IMG/VR virus record: IMGVR_UViG_3300032282_004692
Location: 1-40,810 of that record
From: a virus
DNA length: 40,810 nt
Direction: 5' to 3' (one strand)
Positions 23,863 to 31,553 of the stretch are shown here, in pieces (position 1 is the first letter of the stretch; every line of letters starts with the position of its first letter). The position numbers and the translations under genes were made by a program. The notes beneath the pieces were generated by a model. The model was not told the DNA's origin and did not search any database. It saw only the letters and a list, made by a program, of their open reading frames with translations.

Positions 23863-26082
23863 TTATCGATACATGTCTAGCCAGCTTGCAGCAGAAGCTT
23901 TTCTATTGATAAGAGGAACATTTGAATTTGGAATATTAACTCCTGGAGGAGGTGAAGTACTCTCGTGAACTTTGGTTGGTTTTTGTTTTGGAATTCTTAA
24001 ATCAACAGGAGGAAGAGGAATAATATTAGGTGGAGTTGTAGAAGTTTTTGAATTTCTCAACATATTTTGTTTAGTTTCTAATTGAGAATATTTACTTGTT
24101 TTTGTTGACTTATCAAATCTGGTATCATTTTTAAATGCGTTTGGTCCACTTATCTGATCATATTGTGCCGTGGACCTTGGAAATAACATATCACCCAATA
24201 AAGGTAATCTTCTTGTAAGTGGAGCAGCGGCAGTTGCCAAAGCAGCATTACCAAGGGCACGAACTGGACGTTCAAATGCTTGTCTGACTGCGGGAGTAGG
24301 TCCAGTTTTAACCATTTCTGGAGTAAATGCTTTTAATGGTCTCCAACCCTTAACTCCAGATGCACCTTCTCTAAATGCTTCGTTTGTTCTAGTAAGTTGA
24401 TTACGATCATCCGCCATCAATGTTCTCCAAGAAACATTAGATTCATTAGGAACTCTTGTATTTCTTCCCTTATTCCACCAATTTACAAGATTATTTACAA
24501 TTGAACCACCAGCATGATTAGATCTTGGCTGAAGGAATCTACCTAAGGTGTTATTATACATTTCACCACCTTTATTTTTACCTATTTGACCACCAAGCCA
24601 ACCTCCACCAGGAATTCCTGTTGATCTTCCTCTTTGTTCTCCAATTACTTCGCCACCTTTTTCAAATATAGTTTTAAACAAACCACCATCAGCAAAATTT
24701 CCTGTGCCAGACAAATAACGGAAAAAGTTTAATGATGACGAATCATGTAAATTTACATCTCCAATAGAACCACCTGCTCTTGGCTGAAGGAATTTACCTA
24801 AGGTGTTATTATACATTTCACCACCTTTATTTTTACCTATTTGACCACCAAGCCAACCTCCACCAGGAATTCCTGTTGATCTTCCTCTTTGTTCTCCAAT
24901 TACTTCCCCGCCTTTTTCAAATATAGTTTTAAACAAACCACCATCGGCAGCAGTTGCAATTGGCGAGGGTTCAGATTTATTCATCGGAATTGATGATGTA
25001 GCAATATCATTATTTGGTCTATACAACAATCCACCCGATGCTTGATTAAGAGCTCCAAGAACTTCTACTGCAGTGGCACCACCGCTTACTGCACCATTTA
25101 ATATTTGACTACCAACACTTGCAGCAGCACCAACTGCTGGCACAGCTGTCTTATATAATTGATCTGCGGATGGTAGAGTTATTGGATTTTTCTTTAAATC
25201 AAATGCATTTTTAACATCTCCAGTAAATCCCGTTAATGCTTTACCAGCAAAAGTATTTCCGACTGATGCAAACCCTGGCAATCCCCCTTCAAAATCAGGT
25301 ATTGGAGGAATTAATGGAGGAATTGGCGGAATATCAATTTTTGGCATTCGTGGCAATTGTTGCCACCATGGTTTACCCTGAGGTTTTGGAGCAGGTGCTG
25401 GCTTTGGAGCAGGTGCTGGAGCAGGTGCTGGCTTTGGAGCAGGTGCTGGAGCAGGTGCTGTCTTTGGAGCAGGTGCTGGAGCAGGTGCTGTCTTTGGAGC
25501 AGGTGCTGGAGCAGGTGCTGGAGCAGGTGCTGGAGCAGGTGGTGTTGGTGGTCCTGGTGGTGTTGGTGGTTTTTTTGGTAAATTTATGCAAACACAATCT
25601 TTTGGTTTTGCATCATTTCTAAAATCTACAGTTTTGTCAAGAAGATATTCTTGAAATGTATCTAAATATAATTCTTTTTTCTTTTCCGATAAAACTTTTT
25701 CTTGAATGGTTTGAATATTTTGAAGTTTGAGAAGATTTTTCAATAACTTCTCAGTTGTTTCCATCTTCTGTTCGATGGATTTTAAATACGCATTTAAAGT
25801 TTTATTTTTTACTTTGGTAGGAAGAATTGACTCCAGTTTAAATGGAGGAATTTGAGGTATTACAATATTCTGTTCGTAAAGTCCAGCAATTATTTCTGGT
25901 GTATCTGGAGCTTTAGGGATAACTTCAAAGTTTGTATTCTTTGAAGATAATAAAGTTGGTACGTTTGGAGCTTGGGGAGTTGTTGTGGAAGGAGTCGCAC
26001 CAGCAGGAGTTGCCGCAGGGGGAGCTGCTGCAGGAGTTGGGGAAGGAGTTGGTTGTTGATTTGGCGAATTATTATTCGGCAT
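23863..26082 (-). CDS. Large Pro/Ala-rich tail protein, tape-measure candidate
   Basis: 739 aa. Residues 1-50 are Pro/Ala/Thr-rich. A helical stretch (about 95-150: LKSIEQKMETTEKLLKNLLK) follows. Next comes a 10-residue Pro-Ala-Lys repeat (about 180-235, TonB-like rigid linker), then Ala/Gly-rich sequence. Two near-identical ~57-residue copies (GGLFKTIFEKGGEVIGEQRG ... GKNKGGEMYNNTLG) end with a C-terminal Pro-rich tail. The ATG overlaps the gp51 stop (TAATG). It is the first gene after the gp26/gp51 frameshift pair, the place where many phages encode the tape measure. I see no long uninterrupted coiled coil, so the tape-measure role is a hypothesis. Confidence 0.6.
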   Translation of the reverse strand: MPNNNSPNQQPTPSPTPAAAPPAATPAGATPSTTTPQAPNVPTLLSSKNTNFEVIPKAPDTPEIIAGLYEQNIVIPQIPPFKLESILPTKVKNKTLNAYLKSIEQKMETTEKLLKNLLKLQNIQTIQEKVLSEKKKELYLDTFQEYLLDKTVDFRNDAKPKDCVCINLPKKPPTPPGPPTPPAPAPAPAPAPAPAPKTAPAPAPAPKTAPAPAPAPKPAPAPAPAPKPAPAPKPQGKPWWQQLPRMPKIDIPPIPPLIPPIPDFEGGLPGFASVGNTFAGKALTGFTGDVKNAFDLKKNPITLPSADQLYKTAVPAVGAAASVGSQILNGAVSGGATAVEVLGALNQASGGLLYRPNNDIATSSIPMNKSEPSPIATAADGGLFKTIFEKGGEVIGEQRGRSTGIPGGGWLGGQIGKNKGGEMYNNTLGKFLQPRAGGSIGDVNLHDSSSLNFFRYLSGTGNFADGGLFKTIFEKGGEVIGEQRGRSTGIPGGGWLGGQIGKNKGGEMYNNTLGRFLQPRSNHAGGSIVNNLVNWWNKGRNTRVPNESNVSWRTLMADDRNQLTRTNEAFREGASGVKGWRPLKAFTPEMVKTGPTPAVRQAFERPVRALGNAALATAAAPLTRRLPLLGDMLFPRSTAQYDQISGPNAFKNDTRFDKSTKTSKYSQLETKQNMLRNSKTSTTPPNIIPLPPVDLRIPKQKPTKVHESTSPPPGVNIPNSNVPLINRKASAASWLDMYR
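24523..24694. repeat. 172-bp direct repeat, copy A
   Basis: Matches 24778-24949 at an offset of exactly 255 bp (85 codons) with about four mismatches. Encodes GGLFKTIFEKGGEVIGEQRG through LQPR in the 739-aa protein. The near identity points to a recent in-frame duplication or ongoing recombination. Confidence 0.9.
24778..24949. repeat. 172-bp direct repeat, copy B
   Basis: Second copy of the in-frame repeat at 24523-24694, with about four differences (for example CTTCGCCACC against CTTCCCCGCC). Both copies keep the reading frame. Confidence 0.9.
25384..25540. repeat. 30-bp minisatellite encoding Pro-Ala-Lys linker
   Basis: Tandem units built from GGAGCAGGTGCT, interrupted about every 30 bp by CTTT-containing variants. 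Read on the minus strand they encode repeated PAPAPAPK(T/P)A decapeptides. Such sequence is a stiff extended spacer in other proteins. Its length is likely to vary by slippage. Confidence 0.9.
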
Positions 26083-26207
26083 TACTGCTGTTGCGCTCTA
26101 CGTGCTTTTTCTTGTTCTATAAATGCAAGTAACAAATCAACATATACATCCCTTTCCCAGGGCATCATATTCTCAATCTCAGTCAAAGAGTATTTATGAT
26201 GCTGCAT
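26082..26207 (-). CDS. 51: gp51-like hub assembly protein, probably made by -1 frameshift from gp26
   Basis: From the only AUG (26207) it encodes 41 aa, MQHHKYSLTEIENMMPWERD and on; the MMPWERDVYVDLL core is typical of gp51-like proteins of T4-like cyanophages. The frame stays open upstream of the AUG (..ENFYKLNFNL) back to the slippery site at the end of gp26, with no AUG and no Shine-Dalgarno. A -1 shift there would give a 296-aa gp26-gp51 fusion. T4 gp51 is a catalyst of hub assembly not found in the finished virion, which agrees with a chaperone role. The stop overlaps the next gene's ATG (TAATG). Confidence 0.8.
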   Translation of the reverse strand: MQHHKYSLTEIENMMPWERDVYVDLLLAFIEQEKARRAQQQ

Positions 26208-26230
26208 CAAATTGAAATTCAATTTATAAA

Positions 26231-26276
26231 AGTTTTCCAGAGAATTTTGGAAAACTGCTATGCGAAAAAATTTCCC
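26231..26276 (-). promoter_or_regulatory. Programmed -1 frameshift signal between gp26 and gp51
   Basis: On the minus strand GGGAAATTTTTTC (26264-26276) contains three overlapping in-phase X-XXY-YYZ heptamers: GGGAAAT, AAATTTT and TTTTTTC. After a 7-nt spacer that holds the gp26 stop (TAG, 26258-26260), AGTTTTCC (26249-26256) pairs perfectly with GGAAAACT (26231-26238), an 8-bp stem with a 10-nt loop. A -1 slip enters the gp51 frame exactly. This is the textbook layout for frameshifting; efficiency is not known. Confidence 0.8.
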
Positions 26277-26971
26277 AAGCCCTCAATTGTGATATCACTT
26301 TCAACCTTTGTTTTTGGATTATAAACTTTAAATGTATGTTTCAATTTTGGCATAGTATTAAAAAATTCTTGAACCTTTTGATATTGTGTGGGATTTAAAG
26401 ATTCAACAAACTTTACCATTTCATCTCTTGTAGAATTAGAAGATTCCCAAATTTCTTCTGAGTTGTATATTTGTTCGATGCAATCCACAGCAAAATCAAA
26501 CATTATTTCTGCTTGTGGTCGCGATTCTTTAGCATCATTTTCCATAACATATTTGACATTTGGATATTTCATAATTAACCCATATCCATTTTTTAAATCA
26601 ATTTTATTCGTGTGATCTTTTGATCTTTCTACTTTAATATCTTCAATATTAACTTCAACATCAACTTGAGTTTCATTATCATCTGGACAAGTTACGGTAA
26701 ATTCCAAAACTTCACCAACAGATCTAGCACGAATGTTTAAAAACAAGTATTCAATATCAAAAGTAGAAAGAGATTCAATTTTAATTCGACCTTGAACACA
26801 TTCTTGAACAATCTGAATGATTGCATTAGTAATTTCTTTTTGATCTTCAGATTCCATAGCAAGAAGAAGAATTTTTTCTTCTTTTACTAAAAAGGGTCTG
26901 TATTTTACAGTTTTACCAGTTGAAGGAAGAGTAAGTTCATAAACTGGTGCATTAATCTGGGGAAGTGCCAT
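26258..26971 (-). CDS. 26: Baseplate hub subunit gp26 (tail assembly chaperone-like)
   Basis: 237 aa, close to the T4 gp26 length of about 208. The opening MALPQINAPVYELTLPSTGK, then KYRPFLVKEEKILLLAMES and VQECVQGRIKIESLSTFDIE, is the usual T4-like baseplate gp26 pattern. Cys in VTCPDDNE is kept. The last codons (GLGNFFA) are read from the slippery sequence. It sits between the tube-like gene and gp51 in the late hub operon. In the frameshift model it corresponds to lambda gpG and the fusion to gpGT. Confidence 0.88.
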   Translation of the reverse strand: MALPQINAPVYELTLPSTGKTVKYRPFLVKEEKILLLAMESEDQKEITNAIIQIVQECVQGRIKIESLSTFDIEYLFLNIRARSVGEVLEFTVTCPDDNETQVDVEVNIEDIKVERSKDHTNKIDLKNGYGLIMKYPNVKYVMENDAKESRPQAEIMFDFAVDCIEQIYNSEEIWESSNSTRDEMVKFVESLNPTQYQKVQEFFNTMPKLKHTFKVYNPKTKVESDITIEGLGNFFA

Positions 26972-26987
26972 TCAAATAACCTCGCGT

Positions 26988-27641
26988 TTAATAACCTGAA
27001 ACAACAAATTTTTCGTATTTAAAATTAACTCTTAATTTTGTAACTATAGCTGGTCCATATGCAAGAGGTGTTGTCTCTATGTTATATGGATATGCCTTAT
27101 ATAATTTATACACGATTGAATCTCCACCATTTGCAGCAAATGGTGTTTTATAAAATTTTCGAACTTTAATATAATCACATGTAAAATCATCATAATAATT
27201 TACAGTAGTGATGTTTGTTCTGGAAGCTTTATTATCAAAATCTTTTTCATCTAATCTAGTGCCACTGTTCAATCCTCTTTCAGGAAACATGAAAGAATAC
27301 CAAGCATCAAAAAATTTTGAAGGATCAGCTTTATTTGTCATCATAAAGCTCAAATAAAAGTCATTATACAACTTCCCATGGGGAAATTGCAAGAGACGAC
27401 CAGTATACATACCGTCTATTTCTTGTGTAGCTGCATATTGCCCAGGAAGAGAAGCTTCATCGCAAAGAAAAAGCATATTGCTTTGAGCACTTCCTTCAGC
27501 ATCAGTTGAAAATCCAGCATTGGATAAAACAGTTTTTAATTTTGAACTGGAAATGCTAAAAGAAACCTCATACTCATTAGAGTATGACATTCCCGCATCA
27601 GTTTCAACTATTGAACGAAGTTTGCTTATGGCATTGGTCAT
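26988..27641 (-). CDS. Tail-tube-like baseplate protein (gp54/gp19 fold)
   Basis: 217 aa. The stretch FLCDEASLPGQYAATQEIDG, then RLLQFPHGKLYNDFYLSFMM and FFDAWYSFMF, follows the gp19 tail-tube pattern (C..A.LPG, strand-rich middle, W-containing end). Size and place in the hub operon suggest the gp54-type tube initiator, which caps the hub and starts tube assembly, rather than the abundant gp19. First gene of the minus-strand late operon. Confidence 0.6.
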   Translation of the reverse strand: MTNAISKLRSIVETDAGMSYSNEYEVSFSISSSKLKTVLSNAGFSTDAEGSAQSNMLFLCDEASLPGQYAATQEIDGMYTGRLLQFPHGKLYNDFYLSFMMTNKADPSKFFDAWYSFMFPERGLNSGTRLDEKDFDNKASRTNITTVNYYDDFTCDYIKVRKFYKTPFAANGGDSIVYKLYKAYPYNIETTPLAYGPAIVTKLRVNFKYEKFVVSGY

Positions 27642-27646
27642 TAAGC

Positions 27647-27654
27647 ACTAAATA
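27647..27654 (+). promoter_or_regulatory. Late promoter-like element for the gp4 operon
   Basis: ACTAAATA, one base from the NATAAATA late consensus, 25 nt upstream of the gp4 ATG. It lies inside the leader of the divergent minus-strand operon. No other promoter-like sequence fits in the 37-nt gap. Confidence 0.5.
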
Positions 27655-27673
27655 GGTAATAGAATCCTAGATT

Positions 27674-27681
27674 TATTTATG
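27674..27681 (-). promoter_or_regulatory. Late promoter of the hub operon
   Basis: CATAAATA on the minus strand fits the T4/cyanophage late consensus NATAAATA exactly. It is 33 nt upstream of the ATG at 27641 and overlaps the start codon of the divergent gp4 gene. Confidence 0.6.
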
Positions 27682-28110
27682 GCGTATTCTGGGAAGTTTT
27701 ACCCCACAAATACTAAAAAATATAGAGGAAATCCCACAGAGGTTTATTATCGTTCTTTGTGGGAACTTAAGTTTATGAAATGGTGTGATTATAATTCAAA
27801 TATTTTAGAATGGGGAAGCGAAGAAATTGTAGTTCCATATCGTTCACCTTTAGATAATAGATATCATAGATATTTCGTTGATTTTTATATTAAAATCAAT
27901 ACGTCAAATGGAATTAAAAAATATCTCATAGAGATTAAACCAAAAAAACAAACACAAGAACCAGCAGTTCAGCAAAGAAAAACTAAAAAATATATTCAAG
28001 AAGTTACCACATATGTAAAAAATATGGCTAAATGGGAAGCAGCAAAAGAATTTTGTGCCGACAGGAATATGGAATTTAAAATTCTTACCGAGGAGCATCT
28101 TAACGTCTGA
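27679..28110 (+). CDS. 4: Head completion protein gp4
   Basis: 143 aa, close to the T4 gp4 length of about 150. MAYSGKFYPTNTKKYRGNPT, YYRSLWELKFMKWCD and YFVDFYIKI...KYLIEIKPKKQ form the typical pattern. The family has a TnsA/endonuclease-like fold with D in VDFYIK and E-x-K in IEIKPK. In T4, gp4 acts late in head completion. The stop overlaps the next start (TGATG). Confidence 0.88.
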   Translation: MAYSGKFYPTNTKKYRGNPTEVYYRSLWELKFMKWCDYNSNILEWGSEEIVVPYRSPLDNRYHRYFVDFYIKINTSNGIKKYLIEIKPKKQTQEPAVQQRKTKKYIQEVTTYVKNMAKWEAAKEFCADRNMEFKILTEEHLNV

Positions 28111-28592
28111 TGGCAAAAAAAGATTCAAAAGGATTTAAAACTGAAATCCAAACGAAAGGTGGATTGGAAAAATATATTATACAAAAAGCAGGAGCTAATA
28201 AATCTCATTCACCAACTTGGTATCGTCAACAAGTTTATGATTATTTGTCTAAAAATGAAGTTGATCAACCAGAAGAAAATAAATTATATTTTTTCCATTA
28301 TGATGCAAAATGGAAAGCTATGTTGCCGAAATGGGATGTATATCCATTAATGTATTTTTTGAAAATAACTGTGGCTAATAAATTATTGATTGGTGCAAAT
28401 TTACATTATATTAAAGGAAAAGCACGTATACAAGTAGTAAAATCTCTTCTAAATAATAGTAATCAAATACTGCCCAAAGAAACGATTCATTCGTATTTGT
28501 TTGATCAACTACAGACATTTTTCTTTGAAGTTGCCCGTGAAGATTGGGAATTCATTGCCTCCTTACCACTAGAACAGTTTATAGAAAAATAA
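28110..28592 (+). CDS. Conserved T4-like head/tail assembly protein (160 aa)
   Basis: 160 aa. GGLEKYIIQKAGANKSHSPT is followed by WYRQQVYDYLSKNE and YFFHYDAKWKAMLPKWDVYP. I recognise the last motif as conserved in T4-like marine phages (Y-D-x-K ... LP-x-(W/Y)D-x-(Y/F)PL) but cannot name the protein with certainty. Genes 2, 4 and 53 cluster in T4, so a DNA-end or neck role is possible. Coupled to gp4 by TGATG and followed by gp48 after 1 nt. Confidence 0.65.
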   Translation: MAKKDSKGFKTEIQTKGGLEKYIIQKAGANKSHSPTWYRQQVYDYLSKNEVDQPEENKLYFFHYDAKWKAMLPKWDVYPLMYFLKITVANKLLIGANLHYIKGKARIQVVKSLLNNSNQILPKETIHSYLFDQLQTFFFEVAREDWEFIASLPLEQFIEK

Positions 28593-28593
28593 C

Positions 28594-29682
28594 ATGGCAA
28601 TAGCAAGATATCCAGCGGATTTTTCGTCATCAGATAGTCAAATAGCTACTGATTTTGTCATGTTTGAACCTGTAAGAAAAAATTATAACGGTGGAACTTC
28701 AAATGGTAGTAGCACATACATTTATTCAAATAATGCAGCTACTAATGTTTTTGTAAAAGATAATAGTAGTCCATTTGCGTCAACTGATAGTGTCGCATTA
28801 TACATGCCACAAAAAATCACCGAGAATTATTCTCAGCAATGGACAAATAATACTCTTGGTCCTGAAGTTGGAAAATTAATTGCAGAGGGGTCAACAGGAC
28901 TTGCTACAAATATGTTAAGAAAATATTTAGAAAATTATGTTATGGATGCTGCTTTAAATGCGGCGGGAAAATTGGGAGCATCCTCTTTGACTGCAAATGC
29001 TGTTTTGTCGGCTACTGGAGGAATTATTTACAATCCAATGTTGGAAGTTTTATATGATGGTCCAGATTTTAGAAGATTTAATTATCAATTTATGTTGTTT
29101 GCAAAATCTGATTCAGACGCACAACAAATTTACAAAATTGTAAATTTTTTCAGATATTGTAGTGTTCCATCCACAGAATCTAATACCACAAATTCAACAA
29201 GTCTTGCTTCTTTTTTAACTACTGGAGTTTTGGATGCTGGTGGAAATGCTGCAGGACAGGCATTAAACGGTGCTCTAAACACTGCTCTAGGTCAAGCTGC
29301 AAATAACGCAAATTTAATTCCTGCAACAGCAAATGTTGCTGGATTATTGGGAGGACTTGCTACTGTTGGTACTGGTACATTTACTAATGATCAAAATTTC
29401 CGAAGATTCATCAAGCAACCACCATTTGTCAGAATCACATATAAGAGAAACGGAAGTGGAAGCGGAAATTCAAGCACCTCACATCCATATATAATTTCAC
29501 CAAACCCATGTGCTTTGACTAATTTAAATATTGATTTTACCCCAACTGGTAATTATACAGTTCTTGATAATTTTGGGACTTCAGGTGTTGCAACTGTTGT
29601 TGCTACAACAATATCATTTACATTAACCGAAGTGAACGCTTTATATCAAGAAGATATTACTAATTACCTCATTAATGCATAA
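28594..29682 (+). CDS. 48: Baseplate tail-tube cap protein gp48
   Basis: 362 aa, matching T4 gp48 (about 364). MAIARYPADFSSSDSQIATD at the start, ALYMPQKITENYSQQW, an Ala-rich middle helix, GPDFRRFNYQFMLFAKSDSD and QPPFVRITYKRNG are typical of gp48. It sits on the baseplate centre and helps start tube polymerisation. Lies between the 160-aa gene and gp53 in the plus-strand late operon. Confidence 0.85.
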   Translation: MAIARYPADFSSSDSQIATDFVMFEPVRKNYNGGTSNGSSTYIYSNNAATNVFVKDNSSPFASTDSVALYMPQKITENYSQQWTNNTLGPEVGKLIAEGSTGLATNMLRKYLENYVMDAALNAAGKLGASSLTANAVLSATGGIIYNPMLEVLYDGPDFRRFNYQFMLFAKSDSDAQQIYKIVNFFRYCSVPSTESNTTNSTSLASFLTTGVLDAGGNAAGQALNGALNTALGQAANNANLIPATANVAGLLGGLATVGTGTFTNDQNFRRFIKQPPFVRITYKRNGSGSGNSSTSHPYIISPNPCALTNLNIDFTPTGNYTVLDNFGTSGVATVVATTISFTLTEVNALYQEDITNYLINA

Positions 29683-29687
29683 AAAAT

Positions 29688-30494
29688 ATGTATTTTTCAA
29701 TTCTTCCAGATCTTCAATTTTCAGACAAAAAAGTTCAGTACAAATATACTGAACAAGATTTTATTATCGCAAAAAATATTTTTAGACAATTTGATATTGA
29801 TAATTCGGCATATTCAACTGATCTATTTGTAGAACTTTTCATTAAAGATGGTGCTCGTCCAGATCAAATTGCGGCATCTGTCTATGGAGATTCTCAATAT
29901 GATTGGGTTCTTTTAGTAACAAATAAAATTAAAAATATTTACAACGATTGGCCTCTTCCACAAAAAGAATTTGAAGATTATATTTTCAAAAAATATGAAA
30001 ATCCATACGACATTCATCATTACGAAACAATAGAAATTAAAAATAATCTGGGAGAAATTGTACAACCAGGAGGAATTATAACTTATTATGATCCAAATGA
30101 ATCAACTAATTTTTTGGTTGCTTTTAGAGATGGTTCAGTCATTACGCCAGCATTTGAAACAACATCTAGAAATCTTGTAAGTACTTCAATTTCAAATGTA
30201 TTAAAATTAAGAAATAGCAATCTAACAGTAACTTCTTCTGTTGGTCCAGTTTATAAATTAACCTATGCAGATTCATACGAACCATTAATTTATAAAGTAG
30301 TAACTGGTTCTAAAGGACTTATATCTGTAACAAATTATGATTATGAATTAACCATTAATGAAAATAAAAGAAAAATTCAAATATTAAAACCAGGATATTT
30401 AAAAAACTTTGTAGCTCTATTTACAGCAGCAGTAAAATATTCTCCAAGCGAAGATTTAGCATCACAAAGAATTAAGAAAACTGTTTCGGTATAA
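29688..30494 (+). CDS. 53: Baseplate wedge protein gp53
   Basis: 268 aa. MYFSILPDLQFSDKKVQYKY, then IFRQFDIDN and ASVYGDSQYDWVLLVTNKIK; the Y-G-x-x-x-x-DW-V-L-x-x-x-N segment is the LysM-like core of gp53. In T4 it is the last wedge subunit and joins neighbouring wedges around the hub. The C-terminal ~120 residues are longer than T4 gp53 (196 aa). Last gene of the plus-strand cluster, ending at the terminator 6 nt on. Confidence 0.88.
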   Translation: MYFSILPDLQFSDKKVQYKYTEQDFIIAKNIFRQFDIDNSAYSTDLFVELFIKDGARPDQIAASVYGDSQYDWVLLVTNKIKNIYNDWPLPQKEFEDYIFKKYENPYDIHHYETIEIKNNLGEIVQPGGIITYYDPNESTNFLVAFRDGSVITPAFETTSRNLVSTSISNVLKLRNSNLTVTSSVGPVYKLTYADSYEPLIYKVVTGSKGLISVTNYDYELTINENKRKIQILKPGYLKNFVALFTAAVKYSPSEDLASQRIKKTVSV

Positions 30495-30499
30495 AAAAA

Positions 30500-30523
30500 C
30501 CCCCAGGACAAAAAATCCTGGGG
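30500..30523. terminator. Bidirectional terminator between gp53 and gp32
   Basis: CCCCAGGA (30501-30508) pairs with TCCTGGGG (30516-30523), 8 bp, 7-nt loop. The plus strand continues AAAATTTTT, and the minus strand continues into TTTTTTT. It serves both convergent operons. Confidence 0.88.
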
Positions 30524-30566
30524 AAAATTTTTCTCGACCTTTTTTAAATCAAAAGTGAATTTTGGT

Positions 30567-31499
30567 TCAGTCTTCTTCTGCTAGACGAGCGAAGTAACCA
30601 AGACCATCATCTTCGTCATCAGTTTTACTGGTAGAAGCAGTTGCAGTTGCAAATGCAGGTCCAGAATAACTGGTACTTGTGTTCATCTCAGTAAAGCTGC
30701 TACGAGTGGGAGCAGAAAAAGTTTCTTCTTCATCCTCATAGGTTTCGCGATCAACACGAGCAGTTTTTTGACGATCCAAAGAAACATTCAAACGAGTTTG
30801 AAGTTCTTCGTAAGTTTTAAAGTTGCTTGGCGAATGATAATCTGCGAGAGAATGTTCTGAACGCCAAATAGTTTCGAGCTGTTTGTCATCAAAGTTTGCA
30901 AGAACACCAGGAGCAGCGAAAGAAGAATCATCATAGTTCCAATAGCCAGCAACTTTTTTGATCTTCAGTTTGAAGTTAGCACCTTCCCAAAAATCAAAGG
31001 GATTGATTGCCACTTCATCGGCATATTCAGGCTTCATAGCAGACATGAGTTTGTCAAAGATTTTCTTTCCATATTTGAAAAGAAATACTTTGCCTTCGTT
31101 AGAAGGATTTGCGGAATCAGTTACTACATAGATATTCGAGTAGTAGGAAAGCTTGCGCTTGCGATCTCGTGCAATATTTTCGTTTTCTTTAGTTTTAGTT
31201 GCCCACAGGCGGCGATTTTCTTCGCACACTGGGCAGTTGCCATCAATGGTAGTTGGGCAATTTTCGATAAACCAACCTCCTGGACCTTGGAAGCCGTGAG
31301 TATACGACTTAACAAAAGGAAGCTCGTCTCCTTCAGCAGCAGGAAGGAATCGAATTACAGCATACCCATTTCCACTCTTATCAAGCTCTGGCTTCCAAAG
31401 GCGGTCGTCAGAAGTGGTAGGATTTTGAAGCTTTTCAATCTCTTTGGTCAGAGTGTCAAAGCCAAACTTGGATTGTTTTTTAAGATCTGCAAAAGACAT
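30567..31499 (-). CDS. 32: Single-stranded DNA-binding protein gp32
   Basis: 310 aa from ATG 31499 (MSFADLKKQSKFGFDTLTKE), the typical cyanophage start; an upstream ATG at 31547 lies in the promoter leader and is rejected. Zinc-site residues H68, C81, C89 and C92 mirror T4 gp32. The C-terminal tail is acidic (KTDDEDDGLGYFARLAEED), the part that in T4 binds replication partners such as gp59. It coats ssDNA in replication, repair and recombination. Driven by its own TTGACA promoter. The leader holds a GTGG/CCAC stem, but I see no proven match to the T4 autoregulatory pseudoknot. Confidence 0.93.
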   Translation of the reverse strand: MSFADLKKQSKFGFDTLTKEIEKLQNPTTSDDRLWKPELDKSGNGYAVIRFLPAAEGDELPFVKSYTHGFQGPGGWFIENCPTTIDGNCPVCEENRRLWATKTKENENIARDRKRKLSYYSNIYVVTDSANPSNEGKVFLFKYGKKIFDKLMSAMKPEYADEVAINPFDFWEGANFKLKIKKVAGYWNYDDSSFAAPGVLANFDDKQLETIWRSEHSLADYHSPSNFKTYEELQTRLNVSLDRQKTARVDRETYEDEEETFSAPTRSSFTEMNTSTSYSGPAFATATASTSKTDDEDDGLGYFARLAEED

Positions 31500-31553
31500 T
31501 AGGATTTTTCGGATAAATTGGATTCGTTGTGTGGTCGTCTGGTCCACCTAAGC

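Noticed and set aside
25384-25540. Repeat array resembling a CRISPR
   Set aside because: Units are joined without unique spacers and are in frame in a coding gene.
25236-25622. Plus- and minus-strand frames through the GGAGCAGGTGCT repeat, coding Leu/Glu/Val- or Cys/Trp-rich repeats
   Set aside because: The repeat stays open in several frames by composition. Only the Pro-Ala frame belongs to the long gene.
26191-26198. CATAAATA on the minus strand inside gp51 as a late promoter
   Set aside because: It is formed by conserved His-His-Lys-Tyr codons within a gene; the operon already has a late promoter at 27674.
26082-26207. Taking gp51 as an ordinary independent 41-aa gene
   Set aside because: No ribosome site is present and the frame continues upstream to an apparently complete frameshift signal, so independent initiation is the weaker model.
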